6,773 nucleotides of DNA, taken from positions 1 through 6,773 of the forward strand of contig JAAZHF010000342.1 in assembly GCA_012510865.1 (NCBI GenBank), read 5' to 3'. Below the pieces are notes generated by a model that was not told where the DNA came from, searched no databases, and worked only from the letters and a program-made list of their open reading frames with translations. This document shows positions 1 to 6,045 of this stretch, piece by piece (position 1 is the stretch's first letter; each line of letters begins with the position of its first letter). The position numbers and the translations under genes were made by a program. The stretch is from Gammaproteobacteria bacterium (GTDB lineage Bacteria; Pseudomonadota; Gammaproteobacteria; Xanthomonadales; Xanthomonadaceae).

Positions 1-609
1 CACGATGTGTTCGTAGACCTCGTCGGAGACCAGCCAGACGCCGGTGTCCTGGACGATGGCCGCGAGCTCGGCCATGTCGCCGGCGTCCAGCATCGCGCCC
101 GACGGATTGTGCGGCGTGTTGACGATCAGCATCCGCGTCCTCGGCCCGATGGCCGCGCGCACGCGCGCCCAGTCGGGGGCGAAGGTGGCCAGGTCCAGCT
201 GCACGTGCACAGCCCGCGCGCCGGCGAGTTCGATCGCCGGTTCGTAGCAGTCGTAGGCGGGATCCAGGACCACCACCTCGTCGCCGGCGCGGACCACGGC
301 ATGGACGGCGTTGAAGATCGCCTCGGTGGCGCCGCTGGTCACCGTGACCTCGGTCTCCGGGTCGGGACGGTGCCCGTACAGGTCCAGGGTCTTGTCGGCG
401 ATCGCCTCGCGCAGCGCCGCCACGCCGGTCATCGGGGCGTACTGGTTGTGCCCGGCGCGCATGGCGCGGTCCAGCGCATCCACCAGCCGTCCAGGCACGT
501 CGAAGTCGGGGAAGCCCTGCCCCAGGTTGACCGCCCCGTGCTCGGCGGCGAGCTGCGACATTACGCTGAAAATCGTCGTGCCGACCTTCGGCAGCTTGGT
601 TCCTGGCAT
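1..609 (-). CDS. ybdL: PLP-dependent aminotransferase, methionine aminotransferase YbdL-like (partial, N-terminal 203 residues)
   Basis: Fold-type I aminotransferase of the YbdL/kynurenine aminotransferase group. The E. coli enzyme transaminates methionine and other amino acids with 2-oxo acids in the cytoplasm. Translating the minus strand from ATG at 609 gives an open frame to the window edge. The start MPGTKLPKVGTTIF matches the YbdL N-terminus as I recall it. Further landmarks are NLGQGFPDFD (28-37), NQYAPMTGV (55-63), SGATEA for the PLP phosphate (92-97), NTPHNPSG with the pyridine-contacting Asn (164-171) and SDEVY with the PLP-N1 Asp at 196. The Schiff-base lysine lies beyond the edge. 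E. coli YbdL is about 386 residues, so roughly half is present. A strong GGAGGA (618-623) lies 8 bases before the ATG. The gene diverges from the DUF3293 gene. Family assignment is firm; substrate preference is inferred. Confidence 0.9.
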   Translation of the reverse strand, partial: MPGTKLPKVGTTIFSVMSQLAAEHGAVNLGQGFPDFDVPGRLVDALDRAMRAGHNQYAPMTGVAALREAIADKTLDLYGHRPDPETEVTVTSGATEAIFNAVHAVVRAGDEVVVLDPAYDCYEPAIELAGARAVHVQLDLATFAPDWARVRAAIGPRTRMLIVNTPHNPSGAMLDAGDMAELAAIVQDTGVWLVSDEVYEHIV

Positions 610-617
610 GCGCTGGT

Positions 618-623
618 TCCTCC
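618..623 (-). promoter_or_regulatory. Shine-Dalgarno site of the aminotransferase gene
   Basis: GGAGGA on the minus strand, 8 bases upstream of the ATG at 609. It is a near-perfect match to the anti-Shine-Dalgarno sequence and fixes the start codon. Confidence 0.8.
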
Positions 624-648
624 GGCCGGCCACGTGCCGGGACAGGCG

Positions 649-677
649 AGTTTACGCAGCGTGCGCAGTCGCGTTAA
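649..677 (-). promoter_or_regulatory. candidate sigma-70-type promoter for the aminotransferase gene
   Basis: On the minus strand, TTAACG (672-677) as -35 and TAAACT (649-654) as -10 are separated by 17 bases. Each matches four of six consensus positions. A start near 642 would leave a leader of about 33 bases carrying the GGAGGA site. It sits in the only AT-rich patch between two divergent genes. The match is by eye only, and it overlaps a similar candidate on the other strand. Confidence 0.35.
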
Positions 678-679
678 AT
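651..679 (+). promoter_or_regulatory. candidate sigma-70-type promoter for the DUF3293 gene (possibly leaderless)
   Basis: TTTACG (651-656) as -35 and TTAAAT (674-679) as -10 are separated by 17 bases, each matching four of six consensus positions. The ATG at 688 begins 9 bases after the end of the -10, where transcription would normally start. The message could therefore begin at or within a base or two of the start codon, which fits the lack of a Shine-Dalgarno site there. Inference from spacing only. Confidence 0.35.
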
Positions 680-687
680 GCCGGGTC

Positions 688-1173
688 ATGCCCCAGCCGC
701 CGCCTGCCGCCCCCGAGGCCGACGTCGAACGCCTGGCGAACGCCTACCTCAGGGCGGTGTATCGCTGGGCGCGCGACGGGGACTGGCATGACATCCACAT
801 CGGCCTGCCGGTGCCCGGACTCGAACTCCTGCACCCCGAGGTCCGCAGCTTCGGCCTGCTGTCGGCGTGGAACCCCTATTCCAGGCCGCGCGAGGAGGCC
901 AGGAACCGCCAGGCCGACCTCGAGCTGGAGGCCGAGCTCGGCGCACGCGGCCTCGTGCACATCCCCTCGTTCTCCTCCGCGACCAACCGCAGCTGGCGCG
1001 AGCCGGGCTGGGTGATCCTGGACATCGGCATCGCCGAGCTCGACGAGCTGACGCGGCGCTTCGGACAGCTCGGTGCGCTGTGGTGGCGACGCGGTCGCCC
1101 GGTCCGGCTCCGGATGCAGGCCAGGCGCCCATCGGGCTTCCAGGCCGAGGCCCCGGTCGACTGGCTAGAATAG
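688..1173 (+). CDS. DUF3293 domain-containing protein
   Basis: Predicted 161-residue protein with no signal peptide or membrane segment, so probably cytoplasmic. It resembles the DUF3293 family, whose function is unknown to me. Recognisable features are [13 protein letters not shown] (55-67), an N-R pair (73-74) followed by a helix ending in ARG (86-88), [17 protein letters not shown] (92-108) and a C-terminal [11 protein letters not shown] (123-133). The open frame extends far upstream of 688, but that part is antisense to the aminotransferase gene. I chose ATG 688 because it is the first ATG in the divergent spacer. An in-frame GTG at 661 would add nine residues and also lacks a ribosome binding site. 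No Shine-Dalgarno is visible before 688. The stop lies 35 bases before ccmA on the same strand, so co-transcription with the Ccm genes is possible. Family call from recalled motifs, not a search. Confidence 0.8.
   Translation: MPQPPPAAPEADVERLANAYLRAVYRWARDGDWHDIHIGLPVPGLELLHPEVRSFGLLSAWNPYSRPREEARNRQADLELEAELGARGLVHIPSFSSATNRSWREPGWVILDIGIAELDELTRRFGQLGALWWRRGRPVRLRMQARRPSGFQAEAPVDWLE
1166..1171 (+). promoter_or_regulatory. possible -10 element upstream of ccmA
   Basis: TAGAAT matches TATAAT at five of six positions and overlaps the last codons of the DUF3293 gene. It would start transcription near 1178, about 30 bases before ccmA. No convincing -35 is seen 16-18 bases upstream, so the call is weak. 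The hexamer could simply be part of the Leu-Glu-stop codons. Confidence 0.22.
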
Positions 1174-1175
1174 GC

Positions 1176-1187
1176 GCGACCGGTCGC
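1176..1187. repeat. perfect 12-base palindrome between the DUF3293 gene and ccmA
   Basis: GCGACCGGTCGC is identical to its reverse complement. It lies in the 35-base gap before ccmA, over the start site predicted by the TAGAAT at 1166. It could be an operator half-site pair, a tiny hairpin or chance in GC-rich DNA. No regulator is identified. Confidence 0.4.
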
Positions 1188-1208
1188 CGTCGCGGCCCGT
1201 GCCGCACG

Positions 1209-1853
1209 ATGCCCCAGCCCACCCGTCCCGCCGCAGCGCTGCTCACCGCCCAGGCCCTGCGCTTCTCGCGCAACGAAACGCCCGTGTTCGGCCCGCTCGA
1301 CTTCGACGTCGGCGCCGGCGAGGCGCGGCTGGTGCAGGGTGACAACGGCGCCGGCAAGACCACGCTGCTGAAGGTCCTTGCAGGCCTGCTTCGCGCCGAC
1401 TCCGGCGAGATCAGGTTCCAGGGACGCGCCGCGGGACCGGCGCTGCGCGCGCGCGTGGTCGGCTACCTCGGCCACCTGCCGGCGCAGAAGGCCGACCTCA
1501 CCGCGTTGGAGAACCTCCGCTTCCTCTGCGGCCTCCACGGCAGCCGCCCGGGGATGTCGCTCGAGGACGCCATGGCCACGGTCGGGCTGGCCGGCTACGA
1601 AGACACCCTGGCGCGCCAGATGTCCGCCGGCCAGCGCAAGCGCCTGTCCCTGGCGCGCCTGTGGCTGTCCCCGGCGCCGCTGTGGCTGCTGGACGAGCCG
1701 TACGCCAACCTCGACCTCGAAGGCATCGGACTGGTGAACCGGATGGTGCAGGCGCACCTGCGCGAAGGCGGCGGCGCCATGGTCACCACCCACGGTGCCT
1801 ACGCGGCGCCGCCGGTGCGCACGCGCCTGCTGGTGCTGGAGCGCGCCGCATGA
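1209..1853 (+). CDS. ccmA: heme exporter ATP-binding protein CcmA
   Basis: Cytoplasmic ATPase of the CcmABCD complex. ATP hydrolysis releases holo-CcmE from CcmC for delivery of heme to the periplasmic cytochrome c ligation site. The 214-residue length is normal for CcmA. Visible motifs are Walker A GDNGAGKT (44-51), the CcmA-typical [10 protein letters not shown] (97-106), ABC signature MSAGQ (138-142), Walker B WLLDEP (159-164), D-loop ANLD (166-169) and the H-loop histidine in TTHGAY (His195). The Q-loop position reads YLGHLPAQK, so the glutamine usual in other ABC ATPases is not at its expected place. CcmA proteins seem variable there. ATG 1209 gives a start directly ahead of the domain; no Shine-Dalgarno is evident. 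The stop overlaps the ccmB start by four bases, so translation is probably coupled. Confidence 0.96.
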   Translation: MPQPTRPAAALLTAQALRFSRNETPVFGPLDFDVGAGEARLVQGDNGAGKTTLLKVLAGLLRADSGEIRFQGRAAGPALRARVVGYLGHLPAQKADLTALENLRFLCGLHGSRPGMSLEDAMATVGLAGYEDTLARQMSAGQRKRLSLARLWLSPAPLWLLDEPYANLDLEGIGLVNRMVQAHLREGGGAMVTTHGAYAAPPVRTRLLVLERAA

Positions 1854-2521
1854 TGTGGCAGGCCGCCCGCGCGCTTGCCGTCCGCGACCTGCAGCTGCTG
1901 TGGCGCAGGCGCGGCGACTCGCTCCAGCCGGCGCTGTTCGCGCTGCTGGTGCTGGTGCTGTTCGCGCTGGCCCTGGGCAGCGACCGGGGGATGCTGGCGC
2001 GCGTGGCGCCGGGCGCGCTCTGGGTCGCGGTCCTGCTGTCGGGGCTGCTGGCGCTGGACACCCTGTTCCGCGGCGACGCCGAGGACGGCTCGCTCGAGCA
2101 GTGGCTGCTGGCCCCGGTGCCGCTGGCCTGGCTGGTCCTGGTGCGCGTGCTCACGCACTGGGCGACGACCGCCCTGCCGCTGGTGCTGGCGATGCCGCTT
2201 CTGGCCGAGCTCATGGCCCTGCCGCGCCACCACTGGCCGGTGCTCTTCTCCACCCTTCTCCTGGGGACGCCCCTGCTGGCCCTGCTGGGCGCGGTGGTCG
2301 CCGCGCTGACCGTGGGCATGCGTCGGTCCGGCATCCTGGTGGCGCTGCTCGCCCTGCCCCTGTATGTCCCGGTTCTGGTGTTCGGCGCCGGCAGCGTGAC
2401 CGCCTCCACCCAGGGATTCGATCCCACCGGCGGCGTGCTGCTGCTGGCCGCCGGGCTCGTGGCGGCCCTGGTCCTCGCACCGATGGCCGCGGCCGCCGCG
2501 ATCCGGATCGCGCTGGCCTGA
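1850..2521 (+). CDS. ccmB: heme exporter membrane protein CcmB
   Basis: Inner-membrane permease-like subunit pairing with CcmA in the CcmABCD complex that releases heme-loaded CcmE. The 223-residue protein has about six hydrophobic segments (roughly 27-43, 55-73, 100-124, 130-157, 161-181 and 194-220). The family motif [13 protein letters not shown] (80-92) follows [21 protein letters not shown] (136-149), [11 protein letters not shown] (153-163) and [11 protein letters not shown] (169-179) all resemble E. coli CcmB. There are two adjacent in-frame ATGs, 1850 and 1853. I prefer 1850 because GGAG at 1838-1841 lies 8 bases away and it gives the usual ATGA overlap with ccmA. Confidence 0.96.
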   Translation: MMWQAARALAVRDLQLLWRRRGDSLQPALFALLVLVLFALALGSDRGMLARVAPGALWVAVLLSGLLALDTLFRGDAEDGSLEQWLLAPVPLAWLVLVRVLTHWATTALPLVLAMPLLAELMALPRHHWPVLFSTLLLGTPLLALLGAVVAALTVGMRRSGILVALLALPLYVPVLVFGAGSVTASTQGFDPTGGVLLLAAGLVAALVLAPMAAAAAIRIALA

Positions 2522-2524
2522 GGC

Positions 2525-2572
2525 GCCCCGCAGGGGCCGCCGTCCCGCCTGCGAGGGCCCGGCGGGACGGCG
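2525..2572. other. tandem GC-rich hairpins just after ccmB
   Basis: Two inverted repeats abut. The first is GCCCC/GGGGC (2525-2529 and 2533-2537) with a 3-base loop. The second has perfect 12-base arms (2538-2549 and 2561-2572) around an 11-base loop. Neither is followed by a T-run on either strand, so this is not a classic intrinsic terminator. It could protect the 3' end of a ccmAB message, attenuate transcription or mark a processing site. Confidence 0.6.
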
Positions 2573-2589
2573 CGTGCCACCCGGCGCCC

Positions 2590-2618
2590 TTGGCCGGGGA
2601 GTGCAAACCTGAAAGAAT
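2590..2618 (+). promoter_or_regulatory. candidate internal promoter for ccmC-ccmH
   Basis: TTGGCC (2590-2595) and AAGAAT (2613-2618) are separated by 17 bases, each with four of six consensus matches, in the locally AT-rich part of the ccmB-ccmC gap. Transcription would start near 2625, inside the left arm of the hairpin at 2619-2649. Weak match by eye; the surrounding operon break is the main reason to note it. Confidence 0.28.
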
Positions 2619-2649
2619 GCCTCGCCGGGCCGCAGGGCCCCGGCGAGGC
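2619..2649. other. strong hairpin in the ccmC leader
   Basis: Perfect 11-base arms (2619-2629 and 2639-2649) enclose a 9-base loop, CCGCAGGGC. All but two of the stem pairs are G-C. No T-run follows on the plus strand; a short TTT appears only near 2662. It ends 50 bases before the ccmC start, so it would not mask the start directly. Terminator without U-tract, attenuator or RNA-stability element are all possible. Confidence 0.6.
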
Positions 2650-2699
2650 CATGACCGCACCTTTCCGGGGCGGCAAGCCCTCCAGCCAGCGAAAACCCG

Positions 2700-3458
2700 A
2701 TGTCCGACATGAACCCGGTGATCCGCTGGTTCCACCAGCTGGGCTCACCGCCATACTTCGACCGCTTCGCCGCCCGATGGTCCCCCTGGGGATATGCCCT
2801 CGGGGCCGTGGTGATGGCCTGGGGCGTGTACGGGGCGCTGTTCCAGGTGCCGCCCGACTACCAGCAGGGCGACAGCTTCCGCATCCTGTACATCCACGTG
2901 CCGTCGGCGTGGATGAGCCTGCTCGTGTTCGCGCTGATGGCCCTGTATTCCGCGATCGCGCTGGTCTGGCGGATCAAGCTCTGCGAGATCCTGGCCATGG
3001 CCTGCGCGCCGATCGGCGCCGCCTTCACCTTCGTCACCCTGGCCACGGGCTCGATCTGGGGCAAGCCGATGTGGGGCACCTGGTGGGACTGGGACCCGCG
3101 CCTGACCAGCCAGCTCGTGCTGCTGTTCCTGTACCTGGGCGTGATCGGCCTGTACCACGCCATCGACGACCGCCGCACCGCAGCTCGCGCGGCCGGGCTG
3201 CTGGCCCTGGTCGGGGTGGTGATGCTGCCCGTGATCCGCTACTCGGTGGTGTGGTGGAACTCGCTGCACCAGGGGCAGACCATCCGCGTGTTCGGCGAGT
3301 CCTCGATGGACCCGAGCATGCTGCCGCCGCTCGTCTGGATGGTGATCGGCACCAAGTTCTGGTTCGCCGGCTCGCTGCTGGCGCGCGCGCGGGCCGACAA
3401 CCTGCGCCGCGAGGCCGGCAAGGACTGGGTGCGGCGCATGGCGGAGGCGGGCCGGTGA
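2700..3458 (+). CDS. ccmC: heme handling protein CcmC
   Basis: Inner-membrane heme-handling protein that presents heme to CcmE and forms the covalent heme-CcmE intermediate. The 252 residues hold about six membrane helices. The periplasmic WWD motif is WGKPMWGTWWDWDP (120-133). The two heme-ligand histidines are His66 in LYIHVPSAW and His190 in WNSLHQG, the family positions (I recall His60 and His184 in E. coli). PRLTSQLVLLFLY (133-145) is also typical. ATG 2700 is used; an in-frame ATG at 2709 would remove three residues. No Shine-Dalgarno precedes either. It opens the second tightly coupled block, and its stop overlaps the GTG start of ccmD. Confidence 0.97.
   Translation: MSDMNPVIRWFHQLGSPPYFDRFAARWSPWGYALGAVVMAWGVYGALFQVPPDYQQGDSFRILYIHVPSAWMSLLVFALMALYSAIALVWRIKLCEILAMACAPIGAAFTFVTLATGSIWGKPMWGTWWDWDPRLTSQLVLLFLYLGVIGLYHAIDDRRTAARAAGLLALVGVVMLPVIRYSVVWWNSLHQGQTIRVFGESSMDPSMLPPLVWMVIGTKFWFAGSLLARARADNLRREAGKDWVRRMAEAGR
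3443..3447 (+). promoter_or_regulatory. Shine-Dalgarno site deciding the GTG start of ccmD
   Basis: GGAGG inside the end of ccmC, 7 bases before GTG 3455. It supports GTG rather than any later codon as the ccmD start. Confidence 0.75.
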
Positions 3459-3631
3459 GCTATCGCGAATACGTCATCGCCGCCTACGCGGTGTTCGCCG
3501 CGGTGCTGGCCTGGGACTACCTCGCGCCGCGACTGGCCGTCTCGCGCCAGCTGCGCGCCGCGCGCAGGCTGGCCGCCCGGCGCGCCGCGCACCCCGCCCG
3601 GAATGAAGCCGCCACGGAGCTGCGCCGATGA
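3455..3631 (+). CDS. ccmD: heme exporter protein CcmD
   Basis: Small inner-membrane protein that stabilises CcmE in the CcmABCD complex and is needed for release of holo-CcmE. The predicted 58 residues start [20 protein letters not shown], with one membrane helix (about 6-24). A strongly basic cytoplasmic tail follows, rich in Arg and Ala with [13 protein letters not shown] at 31-43. This fits the CcmD pattern of a YV..AY helix plus an Arg-rich tail. The start is GTG in a GTGA overlap with the ccmC stop, backed by GGAGG at 3443-3447. Its stop overlaps the ccmE start in ATGA. It is short and poorly conserved as a family, so the call also relies on position. Confidence 0.92.
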   Translation: MSYREYVIAAYAVFAAVLAWDYLAPRLAVSRQLRAARRLAARRAAHPARNEAATELRR

Positions 3632-4119
3632 ACCCCACCCGCCGCCGGCGCCTCTGGTTCGTGCTCGCCGTGGTCGCCGCCGCGTCCCTCGTCGCGGTGC
3701 TGGTGGCCATGGCCCTGCAGCGCAACGTCGCCTACCTGTTCACCCCGGCCGAGGTGCTCGATGGCCGCGCCGGCCCCGAGGTCGCTTCGGGCGAGACCCG
3801 CTTCCGCCTCGGCGGCATGGTCGCCAAGGGCTCCTTCGAGCGCCCGCCGGGCTCGATGGAGGCGCGCTTCCTGGTCACCGACGGCGACGCGCTGATGCCG
3901 GTGGTGTACTCAGGCATCCTCCCCGACCTGTTCCGCGAGGACCAGTCGGTGGTCGCCACCGGGCGCATGCGCGCCGACGGCACCTTCGTCGCCGACGAGG
4001 TGCTGGCCAAGCACGACGAGACCTACGTGCCCAAGGAAGTGGCCGACAAGATGGGCCTGGCGCACGAGAAGCACAACGTCGACCTGCCGGCGCCGCAGCC
4101 CGCGGAAGGCAGGCGCTAG
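3628..4119 (+). CDS. ccmE: heme chaperone CcmE
   Basis: Periplasmic, membrane-anchored heme chaperone that binds heme covalently through a histidine and carries it from CcmC to CcmF/CcmH. The 163 residues comprise a basic N-terminus (NPTRRRR), one signal-anchor helix (about 9-29) and an OB-fold beta domain. Family motifs are [11 protein letters not shown] (33-43) and FRLGGMV (59-65). [10 protein letters not shown] (126-135) contains the heme-attaching His129 and conserved Tyr133, equivalent to His130/Tyr134 in E. coli. The flexible C-terminal tail is Pro/Lys-rich. GGAG at 3616-3619 lies 8 bases before ATG 3628, which overlaps the ccmD stop. The stop TAG directly abuts the GTG of ccmF. Confidence 0.97.
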   Translation: MNPTRRRRLWFVLAVVAAASLVAVLVAMALQRNVAYLFTPAEVLDGRAGPEVASGETRFRLGGMVAKGSFERPPGSMEARFLVTDGDALMPVVYSGILPDLFREDQSVVATGRMRADGTFVADEVLAKHDETYVPKEVADKMGLAHEKHNVDLPAPQPAEGRR

Positions 4120-6045
4120 GTGCTGCCGGAGCTCGGCCAGGCGGCGCTGGCCCTCGCCCTCGTCCTGGCCGTGCTGCAGGGATTCGCCGGCCTCGCCGGC
4201 GCCGCCCGCGGGCGCGAGGATCTGGCGGCCGTGACCCGGCCCGCAGCGCTCGCGCAGCTGGCGCTGGTCCTTGCCGCCTACGTCATCCTGACCCTGGCCT
4301 TCGTGCTGCAGGACTTCTCGGTCCGGTACGTGGCCGACAACTCGAACACGCTGCTGCCGCTGGTGTACCGCTACACGGCGGTCTGGGGCGCGCACGAGGG
4401 CTCGCTGCTGCTCTGGGCGCTGATGCTGGCGATCTGGAACGCCGCGGTCGCGGTCGCGTCGGGGCGCATTCCCTGGAGCTTCCGCGCCCGCGCGCTCGGC
4501 GTGATCGGGCTGGTCGCGGTGGGCTTCCTGTCGTTCATGGTGTTCACCTCGAACCCGTTCGAGCGGCTGTTGCCGGCCGTCGCCGAGGGCCATGACCTGA
4601 ATCCCCTGCTGCAGGACCCGGGGATGATCATCCATCCCCCGCTGCTGTACATCGGCTACATCGGCTTCGTGGTGCCGTTCGCGTTCGCGATCGCGGCGCT
4701 GCTCGAGGGCGTGATCGACGCCCGCTGGCTGCGCTGGTCGCGGCCATGGACCAACGTCGCCTGGGGCTTCCTCACCCTCGGCATCGCGATGGGCAGCTGG
4801 TGGGCCTATTACGAGCTTGGCTGGGGCGGCTGGTGGTTCTGGGACCCGGTCGAGAACGCGAGCTTCATGCCCTGGCTGGTCGGCGCCGCTCTGATCCACT
4901 CGCAGGCGGTGACCGAGAAGCGGGGGAGCTTCAGCAGCTGGACGATGCTGCTGGCGATCGCGGCGTTCTCGCTGTCCCTGCTCGGCGCGTTCCTGGTGCG
5001 CTCGGGCGTGCTGACCAGCGTGCACTCCTTCGCGGCCGACCCGGCGCGCGGACTGTTCATCCTGGTCTTCCTTGGCGCGGTGATCGGCGGCGCGCTGCTG
5101 GTCTACGTCGCGCGCGCGCCCCGGCTGGCGCAGGGCAAGCCGTTCGCCGCCGCCTCGCGCGAGACCCTGCTGCTGGTCAACAACCTGCTGCTCGCGTCGG
5201 CCTGCGCGATGGTGCTCCTGGGCACGCTCTACCCGCTGCTCGCCGACGCGCTCGACCTCGGCAAGGTCTCGGTCGGGCCGCCCTACTTCGGCACGCTGTT
5301 CCTCGTGCTGATGGCACCGCTGGTGGCGCTGGTGCCGTTCGGGCCGCTGACCCGCTGGCAGCAGGAGCAGGCGTCGCGGCCGCTGGCGATGCTGGCCCCC
5401 TGGCTCGGCCTGGCCCTGCTCCTCGGCGTGCTGGCCTGGTTCAAGGCGCCGCAGGGCGCACTGAAGACCGGCTTCGGCGTGGCTGGGGCCGCCTGGGTCG
5501 CGCTGGGGACGCTGCGCTTCGCCTGGGCGCGCGTACGCGCACGGGGACGCAGCTTCACGCCCGAGATGTTCGGCATGGTCCTGGGCCACCTCGGCATCGC
5601 CGTGTTCGTGCTCGGCGCGATGCTGGTCGAGGCCCAGAACGTGCTGCGCGAAGTGCCGATGTCGGCGGGCGAAACCCAGGTCATCGGCCGCTACGCCTTC
5701 CGCTTCGACGGCGTCGATCGCGTGCAGGGGCCGAACTACGTCGCCGACCGCGGCCACGTGCAGGTCTTCCGCGACGACCGGCCCCTGGCGCTGCTGCACC
5801 CCGAGAAGCGCGCCTATGCCAGCGGTGGCCAGGTGATGACCGACGCCGGCATCCACGCGGGCGTGCGCGCGGACGTCTTCGTCGCCCTGGGCGAACCCCT
5901 GGGCGGCGACGCCTGGGCCGTGCGCCTGCACGTGAAGCCGTTCGTGCGCTGGATCTGGACCGGCGCGCTGCTGATGGCCCTGGGCGGCTTCGTCGCGGCC
6001 ACCGATCGCCGCTTCCGCGCGCCGCGCGGGGAGGCCGGGCGATGA
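4120..6045 (+). CDS. ccmF: cytochrome c heme lyase subunit CcmF
   Basis: Large inner-membrane subunit of the heme ligation complex, which takes heme from holo-CcmE and, with CcmH, attaches it to CXXCH in apocytochrome c. At 641 residues it is close to E. coli CcmF (about 647). Conserved parts are WGAHEGSLLLW (89-99), the WWD motif GWGGWWFWDPVENASF (234-249) and a C-terminal periplasmic beta-rich stretch (about 510-605) before the last helix (612-627). Four functional histidines are in place: His172 (IHPPLLY), His260 (LIHSQAV), His302 (SVHSFAADP) and His490 (LGHLGIA). Each is one residue before the E. coli positions 173, 261, 303 and 491. The start is GTG, immediately after the ccmE stop. AAGG and AGG sequences (4104-4113) supply the ribosome site, and the MLPELG start aligns with the E. 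coli N-terminus. Confidence 0.97.
   Translation: MLPELGQAALALALVLAVLQGFAGLAGAARGREDLAAVTRPAALAQLALVLAAYVILTLAFVLQDFSVRYVADNSNTLLPLVYRYTAVWGAHEGSLLLWALMLAIWNAAVAVASGRIPWSFRARALGVIGLVAVGFLSFMVFTSNPFERLLPAVAEGHDLNPLLQDPGMIIHPPLLYIGYIGFVVPFAFAIAALLEGVIDARWLRWSRPWTNVAWGFLTLGIAMGSWWAYYELGWGGWWFWDPVENASFMPWLVGAALIHSQAVTEKRGSFSSWTMLLAIAAFSLSLLGAFLVRSGVLTSVHSFAADPARGLFILVFLGAVIGGALLVYVARAPRLAQGKPFAAASRETLLLVNNLLLASACAMVLLGTLYPLLADALDLGKVSVGPPYFGTLFLVLMAPLVALVPFGPLTRWQQEQASRPLAMLAPWLGLALLLGVLAWFKAPQGALKTGFGVAGAAWVALGTLRFAWARVRARGRSFTPEMFGMVLGHLGIAVFVLGAMLVEAQNVLREVPMSAGETQVIGRYAFRFDGVDRVQGPNYVADRGHVQVFRDDRPLALLHPEKRAYASGGQVMTDAGIHAGVRADVFVALGEPLGGDAWAVRLHVKPFVRWIWTGALLMALGGFVAATDRRFRAPRGEAGR

Larger units (their letters stand above)
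2522..2699. other. 178-base non-coding gap between ccmB and ccmC
   Basis: The only sizeable gap within the Ccm cluster, where the other junctions overlap or abut. It contains the hairpin pair at 2525-2572, a weaker 6-base stem (2580-2585 with 2593-2598), an A-rich patch near 2605-2618 and the strong hairpin at 2619-2649. The last 50 bases show no clear structure and no Shine-Dalgarno before ccmC. A 31-codon ATG frame (2617-2712) crosses it but is not convincing as a gene. Confidence 0.7.

Noticed and set aside
610..648. CACGTG and CCGGCCGG palindromes in the aminotransferase leader as operators
   Set aside because: They are short, common in GC-rich DNA and not arranged as a symmetrical pair; nothing ties them to a known regulator.
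7..687. Open frame on the plus strand running into the DUF3293 gene, suggesting a much longer protein
   Set aside because: This part is the antisense of the aminotransferase, whose frame shows clear family motifs. The DUF3293 protein makes sense starting at 688.
2538..2572. The strong ccmB-ccmC hairpins as classic rho-independent terminators
   Set aside because: No T-run follows either stem on either strand, so they were recorded only as hairpins of unknown role.
2617..2712. 31-codon frame from ATG 2617 overlapping the ccmC start, a possible leader peptide
   Set aside because: It has no convincing ribosome site, its first codons coincide with a strong hairpin, and the peptide is just Arg/Pro/Gly-rich as expected from GC-rich DNA.
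2651..3454. Plus-strand open frame ahead of and in phase with ccmD, suggesting a longer ccmD or another gene
   Set aside because: It overlaps all of ccmC in another frame and encodes Arg/Pro/Gly-rich sequence. The ccmD start is fixed at GTG 3455 by GGAGG and the CcmD-like N-terminus.
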